DNA from: an uncultured Chryseobacterium sp.
GTDB taxonomy: Bacteria; Bacteroidota; Bacteroidia; Flavobacteriales; Weeksellaceae
Direction: 5' to 3'
Assembly (NCBI GenBank): GCA_913775525.1
Contig: CAJYLH010000039.1
Span: forward strand, 28,575 to 92,574
Length of the DNA: 64,000 nt
A model generated the notes under the pieces. It did no database searches, was not told the origin of the DNA, and was given only the letters and a program-made list of their open reading frames with translations. Numbering within the stretch: position 1 is the first letter of the stretch; each line of letters begins with the position of its first letter. Below are positions 52,667 through 61,348 of the stretch, one piece after another. A program made the translations under genes and the position numbers.

Positions 52667-54025
52667 CTAAATGGTCATGGAGAAAATCCTTGTCTCAGGC
52701 TTATTCCTCATCATCCTGAGGTCAAAAACCATGGCAACATTCCTGGTGAATGCCCTTCCTTTTTCGGTGATTTTTATTTGATGGTCATGGAGTTCCACCA
52801 GTTCATCTTTTTCCATTTCTTTCAGCATATCCAGTGCATTGCTCAGTTCAGGGAAAGCATTCTGAAGGTCCCATGACGTCTCCAGCTGGCACATGAGGTT
52901 CAGGATGTGCCTTCTTACAATCAGGTCTTCCTCATTCAGGATATGGCCTTTAACCACAGGGATTTTTCCCTGCTCTACGAGAGCCTGGTACTCTTCAACG
53001 GTTTTTACATTCTGGGCAAAAGCATACCATGAATCTGAAATAGCAGACATGCCCAAACCTACCATTAACTGGGTTTTGCTGGAGGTGTAGCCCATAAAAT
53101 TCCGATGGAGGTTTTTATGGATAAGCGACTGGTACAGATCATCATGCTCAAGGGCGAAGTGATCCATTCCTACTTCTATGTATCCCAGTTCCTGCAGCAA
53201 TCTTTTACCGTCTTCATACAGCCTGCGTTTTTCTTCTCCGCTTGGAAGATCGTTTTCATCAAAGCCTCTCTGCCCGACACCTTTTACCCACGGAACATGT
53301 GCATAAGAATAAAAAGCCAGCCGGTCCGGCTTCAGCTCCATAGTTTTTCGGATGGTATATTCCATTGCGTCCCAATGCTGGTGCGGCAATCCGAAAACCA
53401 GGTCATGGCTGATTCCTGTATATCCGATTTCACGCGCCCATTCGGTTACCTGCTGTACATTTTCAAAAGGCTGGATCCTGTTGATGGCCTTCTGCACTTT
53501 AAGGTCATAGTCCTGTACTCCGAAGCTTACCCTTCTGAACCCTAAATCATACAAGGTCTGAAGATGGTCTCTGGTGGTATTATTAGGGTGTCCTTCAAAG
53601 GAAAATTCAGGATGGTCTGCTATGTCTACTCCGGCAAAAATGCCTTCCAGCAATGTTTTTAGATTTTTAGGTGAAAAGAACGTCGGTGTTCCGCCTCCCA
53701 GGTGCAGCTCTTTCAGCTTCGGCTTTTCATCGAAAAGGTTCAGGTACAGTTTCCACTCTTTCAGAACGCTTTCCAGATACGGAACTTCTACGCTGTGCTG
53801 CTTGGTGATTCTTTTGTGGCAGGCACAGAAAGTACATAAAGCTTCACAGAAAGGAAGGTGGATATAAATGGATATACCTTCTTCCGCATTGCTCTCCCGG
53901 AATGACCTGATTACCGTTTCTTCCCATTTCTGAGGTGAGAAACTGCTTTCATCCCAATACGGAACCGTTGGATAAGACGTGTAACGGGGCCCGGGAATAT
54001 TATATTTATCTATTAAAGAATTCAT
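52667..54025 (-). CDS. hemN: Oxygen-independent coproporphyrinogen III oxidase
   Basis: The 452-residue radical SAM enzyme decarboxylates coproporphyrinogen III in haem synthesis without oxygen. The cluster motif is C60-x3-C64-x2-C67 (HLPFCEALCTFC), with the HemN-specific fourth cysteine close by at C69. YNIPGPRYTSYPTVPYW at the start and GLGMSAISDSWYAFAQN are hallmarks of true HemN rather than HemW. The length matches. Confidence 0.94.
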   Translation of the reverse strand: MNSLIDKYNIPGPRYTSYPTVPYWDESSFSPQKWEETVIRSFRESNAEEGISIYIHLPFCEALCTFCACHKRITKQHSVEVPYLESVLKEWKLYLNLFDEKPKLKELHLGGGTPTFFSPKNLKTLLEGIFAGVDIADHPEFSFEGHPNNTTRDHLQTLYDLGFRRVSFGVQDYDLKVQKAINRIQPFENVQQVTEWAREIGYTGISHDLVFGLPHQHWDAMEYTIRKTMELKPDRLAFYSYAHVPWVKGVGQRGFDENDLPSGEEKRRLYEDGKRLLQELGYIEVGMDHFALEHDDLYQSLIHKNLHRNFMGYTSSKTQLMVGLGMSAISDSWYAFAQNVKTVEEYQALVEQGKIPVVKGHILNEEDLIVRRHILNLMCQLETSWDLQNAFPELSNALDMLKEMEKDELVELHDHQIKITEKGRAFTRNVAMVFDLRMMRNKPETRIFSMTI

Positions 54026-54182
54026 TGTCAGTTAAAATTTAAATCCCGTTTGAATGCATTCGGAATCCATTGTGCAAAATTAACCATTACTGATGAATTT
54101 TGAACAGTGAAATGCCGGAGACTTCATTGAAAAAGTAAAATATCATGATTGGCTGTTATGAATCATTCTATGGAACTCATTA

Positions 54183-54218
54183 AAAAGCCTTTCAGAGTCC
54201 GAACTCTAAAAGGCTTTT
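54183..54218 (-). terminator. Terminator of the sialate esterase-like gene
   Basis: AAAAGCCTTT and AGAGT pair with ACTCT and AAAGGCTTTT across CCGA, with T-runs on both strands. It lies 25 bp beyond the stop codon of the gene at 54244. Confidence 0.85.
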
Positions 54219-54243
54219 AAGATTAAGTTATCCTGCAAAGTCT

Positions 54244-55155
54244 TTACGGGTGCTGTTCAAAAATGATCATAAGCCTGTGGAGCTCTTCTGCAAAATTTTT
54301 CCCCAGATCAATATATCCGGCACTGTCATAATGCCATGGATCATTTCCGTAATTGTATTTTTTGGTTGTACGGATGATGGCTGCATGCCCGTCTTTTGCT
54401 GCAAATTTTTCCTGTGCATACTGCACCAGTTCACCCATCGGCCATACCTTTCCGGCTTCATTTTTTCCTGAATCTGAAATTTTTCCGATGACTACGGGAA
54501 GATCATCAGTTAATAAAGCGGCCCTCATTTGATTCATCAGCGTTTTAAGGTGTGTGTAATAGTGGCCAGCGATTTCTTCGGTATAACTGGCATCACCTTC
54601 ACCCTGCATCCAGACGATCCCGGAAGGAATAAGATCATCTTTCTTTCCATTTTTATCAATATCGGTTTCATACAGGGCATTTTTTAATGTCTTCAGAAAA
54701 TGGTCATACTGATTGAGTCCGTTTTTCCCTTTAAAATCAGCGTCCCAGCATCCGAAGCCTGCCGCAGCCAGGCTGTCTATAGATGTTCCTTCACGGGCGT
54801 ATTTAATCAGGGCAATTTTTTCGCCGGGAAAAAGTTCTTTCATCTTTTGGGCAAAAGATAATTCCGGCCCGAAACGGTCTGAAAGCATATTGGTTTTACC
54901 GTCCGTCTTGAAACCCGTGCCATTACCAGGCCTAAGCAGGTCCCACTTTCCTCTTCCGCCGCCAGAATCCCCGTCCGGAACAGAGTTGCCCTGAAAGATG
55001 TACACATCCTGAAAGGCCTTCAGATCTTCCGGAAGATCTTTATTATAACCAAATCCATTCATATTGGATTGCCCGGCCAGAATAAAAACCCTGATTTTCT
55101 GGCTGTATACGAATACCGGAAAGATCATTAAAATAAAAAATGCTTTATTTTTCAT
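54244..55155 (-). CDS. Secreted sialate O-acetylesterase (SASA) family protein
   Basis: The 303-residue SGNH-like esterase has a signal peptide (IFPVFVYS, cleavage near residue 18). The nucleophile block is LAGQSNMNGFG with the serine at about residue 30, IVWMQGEGDA is block III, and DPWHYDSAGYIDLG near the C-terminus holds the catalytic Asp-x-x-His. Family members remove acetyl groups from sialic acids, xylan or other polysaccharides. The actual substrate is unknown. Confidence 0.87.
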   Translation of the reverse strand: MKNKAFFILMIFPVFVYSQKIRVFILAGQSNMNGFGYNKDLPEDLKAFQDVYIFQGNSVPDGDSGGGRGKWDLLRPGNGTGFKTDGKTNMLSDRFGPELSFAQKMKELFPGEKIALIKYAREGTSIDSLAAAGFGCWDADFKGKNGLNQYDHFLKTLKNALYETDIDKNGKKDDLIPSGIVWMQGEGDASYTEEIAGHYYTHLKTLMNQMRAALLTDDLPVVIGKISDSGKNEAGKVWPMGELVQYAQEKFAAKDGHAAIIRTTKKYNYGNDPWHYDSAGYIDLGKNFAEELHRLMIIFEQHP

Positions 55156-55232
55156 GTGTATTTTTATTTAAATTTAAATATTCCGGGCGAAAAACCGATC
55201 ATACTCATGAAGAATACATGCTGAATCTGTTT

Positions 55233-56246
55233 TTAAAACGTCAGCTCTAACACTGCTATCCTGTCTTTTCCGGCAAGTGCTACCGTATTTTTACCGGTCC
55301 ACTCACAGACATACAAATTCTTTTCATCAGAAATCTTCGTCCAGCTCTTTCCGTAATCTGAAGAATAGCTGATATGCCGGTCACCGACTGCAATCATCTC
55401 TTTTCCTCCGGAGCCAGGCCTGATCCTCACACAAGTCATATATCCTGCATTTTTACCGGATGCCTGAATCTGCCAGCTTCTTCCTCCGTCATGGGTTGTG
55501 GCGATGTTATTGATGTTAGCCTCCTGAAGGGTATAATCTCCGCCGACAGCAATTCCGAAGTGATCACCAGCAAAATCTATGGAATACATACCCTGGGAAG
55601 ATGTCCCCTGAATGAAAGGTGTCTCAAATACTTCATGCTGGCCGTTTTTCAGATTTATTCTGATGATCCTGGAAGATTTGCCTCCCGTGGCAATCCACAG
55701 ATATTTTTTTGTAGATGCTATATTGGTATTGCTGGCCGCAAAAGCTGCTTCACCTTCATTTAACTCCAGATTATTCTTCAAGATCTGCCATTTCCCATCT
55801 TTTAAAACCGCCAGTTTTAAACGGTTGTCCTTATCTGAATCACTCAATGCATAAGCAAGCCGATGATTCACAAAATGCAATGCATCGTAAAATGCCGTTT
55901 TGGCCGTATCCCTGAAAACAACTTCATATTTCCAATCTTTTTTACCGATCTTAAAAAACTCAGCAGGGCTTTCGATATTGATGGCATAAAACGCATTCTT
56001 GTCCTGTCCTAATGTACGGAACTGTAATTTCTTGTCGGAAAGCCTGATCTGCTTCCGGTTCTTGGGGTCCTTTAAGTCTACAAAACCAAACTTGGCATCG
56101 GTTCCGCTGTACCAGACTTTATGATCATCAATTTCTAAAGCACGGATGCTTATTTGATCATTCAAAATGGTTTTGAAACTTTTTACCTGTTGTGAAGATA
56201 CAGTCATTGCTAAGAATGAACCTATAATGGTGAAGATATTTTTCAT
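55233..56246 (-). CDS. Ycf48/BNR-like beta-propeller protein
   Basis: The 337-residue protein has a signal peptide (IIGSFLAMTVSS) and repeated Asp-box-like motifs such as THDGGRSWQIQAS and SSDYGKSWTKISD, so it folds as a beta-propeller. Proteins of this kind are sometimes labelled oxidoreductase, without evidence for activity; they more likely bind proteins or glycans. The start at 56246 is chosen because the preceding codons encode a terminator hairpin of the upstream gene. Confidence 0.8.
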   Translation of the reverse strand: MKNIFTIIGSFLAMTVSSQQVKSFKTILNDQISIRALEIDDHKVWYSGTDAKFGFVDLKDPKNRKQIRLSDKKLQFRTLGQDKNAFYAINIESPAEFFKIGKKDWKYEVVFRDTAKTAFYDALHFVNHRLAYALSDSDKDNRLKLAVLKDGKWQILKNNLELNEGEAAFAASNTNIASTKKYLWIATGGKSSRIIRINLKNGQHEVFETPFIQGTSSQGMYSIDFAGDHFGIAVGGDYTLQEANINNIATTHDGGRSWQIQASGKNAGYMTCVRIRPGSGGKEMIAVGDRHISYSSDYGKSWTKISDEKNLYVCEWTGKNTVALAGKDRIAVLELTF

Positions 56247-56262
56247 AGAGTCCAAAAATAAA

Positions 56263-56288
56263 AAATCCACAGCATTTGCCGTGGATTT
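56263..56288 (-). terminator. Terminator of the amino acid permease gene
   Basis: On the minus strand AAATCCAC pairs with GTGGATTT across GGCAAATGCT, then TTTTATTTTT follows. It lies 12 bp after the permease stop codon. Confidence 0.8.
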
Positions 56289-56299
56289 CAAAGTATATT

Positions 56300-57820
56300 T
56301 TATAAATCTAAATCTGTTTTCTGAAGCGGTTCCTGCTCTGCTTTGAACGTTTCCCCGTATCCTGTTTTATGAAGCTTACTGTTTCTTAAGCTGTAGGTGA
56401 AATAAATGATCACTCCCAGGAACAGCCATGCCATGGATAAAAGTTTCGCTTCATGGCTCAGGTTCCAGATGAGGTACACATTGATGCAGATTCCCAATGT
56501 TGCAATCACCGGCAATGCAGGAACCTTAAAGTTCCTTGGCAACTGAGGTTCTTTCTTTCTGAGGATCCATACAGCTACACACACCATCGTGAAGGCGAAC
56601 AGTGTTCCGAAACTTGTCATATCCGCCAGCTTACTGATTGGCGTGAAGGCAGCTACGGTAGCAATAACAATCCCCAGCATCATCAGGCTTTTTGCCGGTG
56701 TTTTTCTTACCGGATGCACATCGCTGAATACTTTAGGGATCAATCCGTCTTTCGACATCCCCAGGAAAATCCTGGATTGTCCCATGATCATTACCATTAA
56801 TACGGAAATCAACCCAACTGTTGCAGCAATGGTAATAATGTATCCGGCCCATCCCTGTCCTGCAATTTCAAATGCATAGGCTACCGGTGCCTTGATGGCA
56901 TCAGGATATTTACCGTGAGGATCAAAATTACTGTAATTCATCATTCCCGTCAATACTAATGATACAAGAATGTAAAGGGCTGTACACACCAGAAGTGATA
57001 CGATAATGGCAAAAGGAACATCTTTTTTAGGATTGATGGCTTCCCCCGCCTGCGTAGATACGGCATCAAAACCGATGTAGGCAAAGAATATGGCAGCTGC
57101 GCCGGAAACGATTCCCTGAACGCCATAAGCTTCCTTCATCTGATCTCCTTCCATCACCATTCTCTGTGCGGGTATAAAAGGATCCCAGTTGGCTATATTG
57201 ATGAAGAATACTCCGGCAATAATAACAAACAGTACGGCAGATACTTTCATCAGTACGATAAGGTTGTTCGCTTTCGCTGCTTCTTTAGTCCCTTTAATCA
57301 AAAGCCCGATCACCACAAGAACAATAACGAATGCCGGAAGGTTCATGGAAAATCCGGATCCGCTGTAGCTTGCAGGGTCTGAAGTAAGGTATTCCGGCAG
57401 ATGCAGGCCGAACATCTTTAGCATCTTATTGAAATATCCGGACCAGGATACTGCAACCGTCATAGATCCCATAGCGTATTCCAGGATGAGTCCCCACCCG
57501 ATGATCCAGGCGAAAATTTCCCCTACGGTTCCGTAAGCATAGGCATAGGCAGATCCTTCTACCGGCAGGATAGAGGCAAACTCAGAATAGCACAGCGCTG
57601 CGAAAATACAGGCAATACCGGCGATAATGAAAGAAATCGCCAGTGCAGGTCCCGCATGGTAGTACGCGCCCGTACCTGTCAGTACAAAAATTCCTCCTCC
57701 GATAATCGCTCCGATCCCGATCGCTGTAAGACTCCATTTACCGAGTACCCTTTTGAGCTGACTGCTTTTCATATCGTTTTCGAAAGCGCTCATGGGTTTT
57801 TTGGTCCATATTTTAGACAT
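56300..57820 (-). CDS. APC family amino acid permease
   Basis: The 506-residue inner-membrane protein has about 12-13 helices. The first conserved stretch reads LTAIGIGAIIGGGIFVLTGTG (positions about 32-52), the substrate-binding GxG of APC proteins, and FFAYIGFDAVSTQAGEAINP is in helix 6-7. It is of the cationic amino acid transporter (CAT/YfnA) subtype by these motifs. The transported amino acid is not known. Start at the second ATG (57820) is a guess; one two codons earlier is equally possible. Confidence 0.92.
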   Translation of the reverse strand: MSKIWTKKPMSAFENDMKSSQLKRVLGKWSLTAIGIGAIIGGGIFVLTGTGAYYHAGPALAISFIIAGIACIFAALCYSEFASILPVEGSAYAYAYGTVGEIFAWIIGWGLILEYAMGSMTVAVSWSGYFNKMLKMFGLHLPEYLTSDPASYSGSGFSMNLPAFVIVLVVIGLLIKGTKEAAKANNLIVLMKVSAVLFVIIAGVFFINIANWDPFIPAQRMVMEGDQMKEAYGVQGIVSGAAAIFFAYIGFDAVSTQAGEAINPKKDVPFAIIVSLLVCTALYILVSLVLTGMMNYSNFDPHGKYPDAIKAPVAYAFEIAGQGWAGYIITIAATVGLISVLMVMIMGQSRIFLGMSKDGLIPKVFSDVHPVRKTPAKSLMMLGIVIATVAAFTPISKLADMTSFGTLFAFTMVCVAVWILRKKEPQLPRNFKVPALPVIATLGICINVYLIWNLSHEAKLLSMAWLFLGVIIYFTYSLRNSKLHKTGYGETFKAEQEPLQKTDLDL

Positions 57821-57982
57821 ATTCAATTTTTTAAAGATTTACGAAAATATAAAAATTTTAGAAACCTTAACGTTTATTGACAAAATTTAAATATTATTTT
57901 TAGATTCCGAGAATTAAATCACTGTGTTCCATGATATTTAAGCCATTTCCAGATGTGCTATTTTTTCATTATTTTTGAACAC

Positions 57983-58660
57983 ATGAATTTATACGATCTA
58001 TTCGTAAAACCCTATGAGGGATACCACACAGGACAGATCCTTCTGGAAATTGCCGGAACCTTGTTCGGAATCCTGAGTGTCTATTTTTCCATAAAAAAAA
58101 ATATCTGGGTCTATCCCACCGGTATTATTTCTACCTTGATTTATGTTTATCTGCTGTTCCAGTTCGGGCTTTTAGGAGACTGTATGATCAATGTGTATTA
58201 CACGGCCATGAGCATCTACGGCTGGGTATTATGGGCAAAAAGCTCACAGGATAACGTCCATGTGGATGTAAGCTGGGCCATGGCAAAAGAATGGTTTACC
58301 GCAGGTTTTCTGTTTGTTATCAGCCTGATCCTAGTTACCGTTATCTATTATTACAAACCTTTCATTGACCATCAATTTTCTATGGAAGGGGTCAGCTTAG
58401 GCCTGTACCATCTGGACTGGGCGAACTGGATGGACGTATTGACCACATCGATTTTTCTGGCAGGCATGTGGCTGATGGCTAAAAGAAAGATCGAAAACTG
58501 GATATTCTGGATCATCGGAGACCTGATCTGCATTCCTATGATGATTTTTAAAGGACTGGGAATCACTTCGGTTCAATATTTGGTATTTACCATTATGGCG
58601 GTCTCAGGATACGTCAACTGGAAAAAAAGTTTTAAAGAAAAAAATGTTGTAACATTATGA
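57983..58660 (+). CDS. pnuC: Nicotinamide riboside transporter PnuC
   Basis: The 225-residue protein has seven to eight helices and the PnuC motifs: EIAGTLFGILSVYFSIKKN near the start, INVYYTAMSIYGWVLW in the middle, and WIIGDLICIPMMIFKG near the end, where W-x-x-x-N/G is the nucleoside-binding region. It imports nicotinamide riboside for NAD salvage. The ATG at 57983 gives the normal N-terminus. The stop codon overlaps the next gene by 4 bp. Confidence 0.92.
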   Translation: MNLYDLFVKPYEGYHTGQILLEIAGTLFGILSVYFSIKKNIWVYPTGIISTLIYVYLLFQFGLLGDCMINVYYTAMSIYGWVLWAKSSQDNVHVDVSWAMAKEWFTAGFLFVISLILVTVIYYYKPFIDHQFSMEGVSLGLYHLDWANWMDVLTTSIFLAGMWLMAKRKIENWIFWIIGDLICIPMMIFKGLGITSVQYLVFTIMAVSGYVNWKKSFKEKNVVTL

Positions 58661-59268
58661 AAAGTGTATTAAGAATAGCATTCAGTATTTTCACTATAGC
58701 TAGCTTAACATCCTGCGCGATGTACCCAGACAGCGGATACTCTTACGGAGATCCCTACTATAACGACGGATATTATTACGCACCCCAGAATTATTATGGC
58801 GGTGGCGGATATTGGGGTAATGACGGATATTATTACCGGAATGACATCAACTATTATTATGACAATGGTATTCCCTATTATTTCTACAATAACGGAAACG
58901 ACAGAAGAAGAGTTTATGTAGAAAGAAGAGGAAACGGTAATTCATCCCAGAGACCTAACGGTTTCAGAGGATCAACCGGTAACGGCAGCGGTTTCAATAA
59001 TGGAAACTATATTAACAGAAACTACAATAACGGGAATAACAGCCGCAGAAACAACAGCGGAGGATTCAGGAACCAGAATTCCGGTAATTCTACCAACCAG
59101 AATAGCGGATTCAGAAATACCACCCCTCAGCAGACGGCTCCAAGACAGGACAACAGCGGAGGATTCAGAAATACGAATCCCGGAAATAGCAATTCCAACT
59201 CAGGAAGCGGTTTCAGGGATACGCCGCAGAACAACTCTTCCAACCAGGGAAGCGGATTCAGGAGATAA
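58657..59268 (+). CDS. Asn/Gly-rich lipoprotein with GFRN repeats
   Basis: The 203-residue protein begins with a lipoprotein signal (IASLTSCAM; lipid Cys near residue 20). Residues 22-85 are rich in Tyr, Gly and Asp (YYNDGYYYAPQNYYGGGGYW). The C-terminal half repeats GGFRNQNSGNS, SGFRNT, GGFRNTNPGNS and SGFRDT, five times in all. Low-complexity Asn/Gly/Ser tails of this kind are flexible and may bind water or glycans. It overlaps pnuC by 4 bp, but its function need not be linked. I know of no named family. Confidence 0.75.
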   Translation: MKSVLRIAFSIFTIASLTSCAMYPDSGYSYGDPYYNDGYYYAPQNYYGGGGYWGNDGYYYRNDINYYYDNGIPYYFYNNGNDRRRVYVERRGNGNSSQRPNGFRGSTGNGSGFNNGNYINRNYNNGNNSRRNNSGGFRNQNSGNSTNQNSGFRNTTPQQTAPRQDNSGGFRNTNPGNSNSNSGSGFRDTPQNNSSNQGSGFRR

Positions 59269-59286
59269 TTATTCTAAATAAGCGAA

Positions 59287-59318
59287 AACGAACAGCTCAG
59301 CCTGTTCGTTTTTGTTTT
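59287..59318 (+). terminator. Terminator after the Asn/Gly-rich gene
   Basis: AACGAACAG pairs perfectly with CTGTTCGTT across a six-base loop, and TTTGTTTT follows. It lies 18 bp after the stop codon. Confidence 0.9.
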
Positions 59319-59359
59319 AAATGCAGTAATTTTGCAGCTTCATTATTACATTAATTGGT

Positions 59360-60127
59360 ATGGAATTTTATAAATATCAGGGTACAGGAAATGATTTTGT
59401 CATGATTGATAACCGTTCGGGAGAATGGGATGGTCTTGAAATTTCAGATATAGCGAAACTTTGTGACCGGAGGTTCGGCATCGGTGCAGACGGATTGATC
59501 AAAATCAATATCGCAGAAGGATATGATTTTGAAGTGGATTACTATAATTCCGACGGCTCCAAAAGCTTTTGCGGAAACGGTGCCCGTTGTTCTGTAGCCT
59601 TTGCATTCTTCCTTGATATGTTTGAAGGCAGCTGCAGGTTTATGGCCATAGACGGGCCCCATGAAGCAGAAATCCATAACGGCATTATCAAACTTAAGAT
59701 GAGCGATGTGGAAATGATTTCCATGGATGGAGAGGATTCCGTACTGGATACCGGTTCACCGCACTATGTGAAGTATGTGGAAGATCTGATCAGTTATGAT
59801 GTTTTTGCCGAAGGAAAAAGCATCCGGAATTCTGAAAATTACAGGGAGAAAGGCATCAATGTCAACTTTGTAGAAAAAAACGGGCAGGATGGAATTTTTG
59901 TAAGAACCTATGAACGAGGGGTTGAGGATGAAACATACAGTTGCGGAACGGGAGTTACGGCGGCAGCTTTAACTTTTATGCAAAAAAACAATCTAATTTC
60001 CGTAACAGTGAAAACCCTGGGAGGAAATCTTGCCGTACAGGCCGAACAAGACGGAAGCTCTTTCCGGAACATCTGGCTTGAAGGCCCTGCCAAACAGGTT
60101 TTCAAAGGAAAAATTGACCTCATTTAA
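59360..60127 (+). CDS. dapF: Diaminopimelate epimerase
   Basis: The 255-residue enzyme interconverts LL- and meso-diaminopimelate for lysine and peptidoglycan. The two catalytic cysteines are C71 (FCGNGARC) and C195 (SCGTGVTAA), in the two mirrored domains of the fold. GTGNDFVMIDN at residues 8-18 is the usual start. It follows a terminator after 40 bp and precedes mltG by 26 bp. Confidence 0.96.
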   Translation: MEFYKYQGTGNDFVMIDNRSGEWDGLEISDIAKLCDRRFGIGADGLIKINIAEGYDFEVDYYNSDGSKSFCGNGARCSVAFAFFLDMFEGSCRFMAIDGPHEAEIHNGIIKLKMSDVEMISMDGEDSVLDTGSPHYVKYVEDLISYDVFAEGKSIRNSENYREKGINVNFVEKNGQDGIFVRTYERGVEDETYSCGTGVTAAALTFMQKNNLISVTVKTLGGNLAVQAEQDGSSFRNIWLEGPAKQVFKGKIDLI

Positions 60128-60153
60128 TTATATATACGTTGACATCATCGCTT

Positions 60154-61179
60154 ATGAAAAAAACTATTCCCGTTATTATCCTGATTGTTTTTGTGGCAGG
60201 TGGATTTTTCGGTTTCAGATTTTATGCGAAATACTACAAAAACAATATTGCAAAAGACGGATATGTATTGATCTCAGGTAAAGCAGATTTTAGCAAGATC
60301 CTTGATTCCGCTGCAAAATATGTGGATAACAGAGCATCTTTTGAGACTGTGGCCAGGGAGAAAGATCTTGAAAAGTACTTCAAGCCGGGACGGTACCATT
60401 TTCAGAAAGGCATGGGAAACTCGGAACTGGTGAATATGATCAAAGCAGGTAACCAGGCTGAAAACAGTTTCAGGATCGGGGATTTTGGCGATGTATACCA
60501 GATGCTGGGAAAAGTAACTAAAAAAACGGAACTGGATTCTCTGCAGTTTGTGAATGACCTGAATAAAATTGCTTTAAAAAAAGGCTACAGCAATGCTGAA
60601 GACCTTAAAAAATATTTTTTCATAGATACCTATAATTTCTTCTGGACGGTTACTCCCGAGGATTTTTTCAGCAAATTCGAAAAGCAGTACAATGAATTCT
60701 GGAACAGTGAAAGAACAGCAAAGGAAAAGCAATCCGGGCTCACCAGGGATCAGACTTATGCATTAGCTTCCATCGTCTATAAGGAATCAGGAGGAAAACC
60801 TGATGAGATGAAAAGAATTGCCGGCTTATATCTTAACCGGTACAGGAAAGGGATGAAACTTCAGTCTGATCCTACCGTAATTTATGCGGTAAATAAAGAA
60901 ACGAATTTTAAACAACCTATTAAAAGGGTTTTTTACAAATACCTGTCAACCCCGTCTCCTTATAATACCTATGCCAATAAGGGAATTCCTCCGGGGCCAA
61001 TCTGCATCGTTGATAAAAATTCTGTGGATGCAGTATTAAACGCTGAAAACAATAACTATATATTCATGTGTGCGGATCCTTCAAGATTCGGATACCACAA
61101 ATTCACAGATAATGCTGAAGAGCATGCCATTAATGCCAAGGCTTATCAGGATTGGCTGAATTCTAAAAATATAAAATAA
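60154..61179 (+). CDS. mltG: Endolytic transglycosylase MltG
   Basis: The 341-residue YceG family protein has one N-terminal membrane helix (about 5-22) and a periplasmic catalytic domain. LASIVYKESGGKPDEMKRIA holds the likely catalytic E211, and GMKLQSDPTVIYA and TPSPYNTYANKGIPPGPICI are further signatures. It cuts nascent glycan strands and so sets their length. The ATG at 60154 is preferred because it leaves a short cytosolic tail before the helix. It lies next to dapF, so both supply peptidoglycan. Confidence 0.94.
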   Translation: MKKTIPVIILIVFVAGGFFGFRFYAKYYKNNIAKDGYVLISGKADFSKILDSAAKYVDNRASFETVAREKDLEKYFKPGRYHFQKGMGNSELVNMIKAGNQAENSFRIGDFGDVYQMLGKVTKKTELDSLQFVNDLNKIALKKGYSNAEDLKKYFFIDTYNFFWTVTPEDFFSKFEKQYNEFWNSERTAKEKQSGLTRDQTYALASIVYKESGGKPDEMKRIAGLYLNRYRKGMKLQSDPTVIYAVNKETNFKQPIKRVFYKYLSTPSPYNTYANKGIPPGPICIVDKNSVDAVLNAENNNYIFMCADPSRFGYHKFTDNAEEHAINAKAYQDWLNSKNIK

Positions 61180-61348
61180 ACGTTTATTTTAACTTTATTT
61201 TAACAATTCAGCAATTAACATTTTAAGTTTTAAAGCGACATATCTCTTTAGGATAATAAAATTATCTTAATCTTTTAGAAAATAGAATATTATTAATTTC
61301 TTAAGATTAAGAAGGAACTTTTCACGATTTTACACAAACAATACCCTT

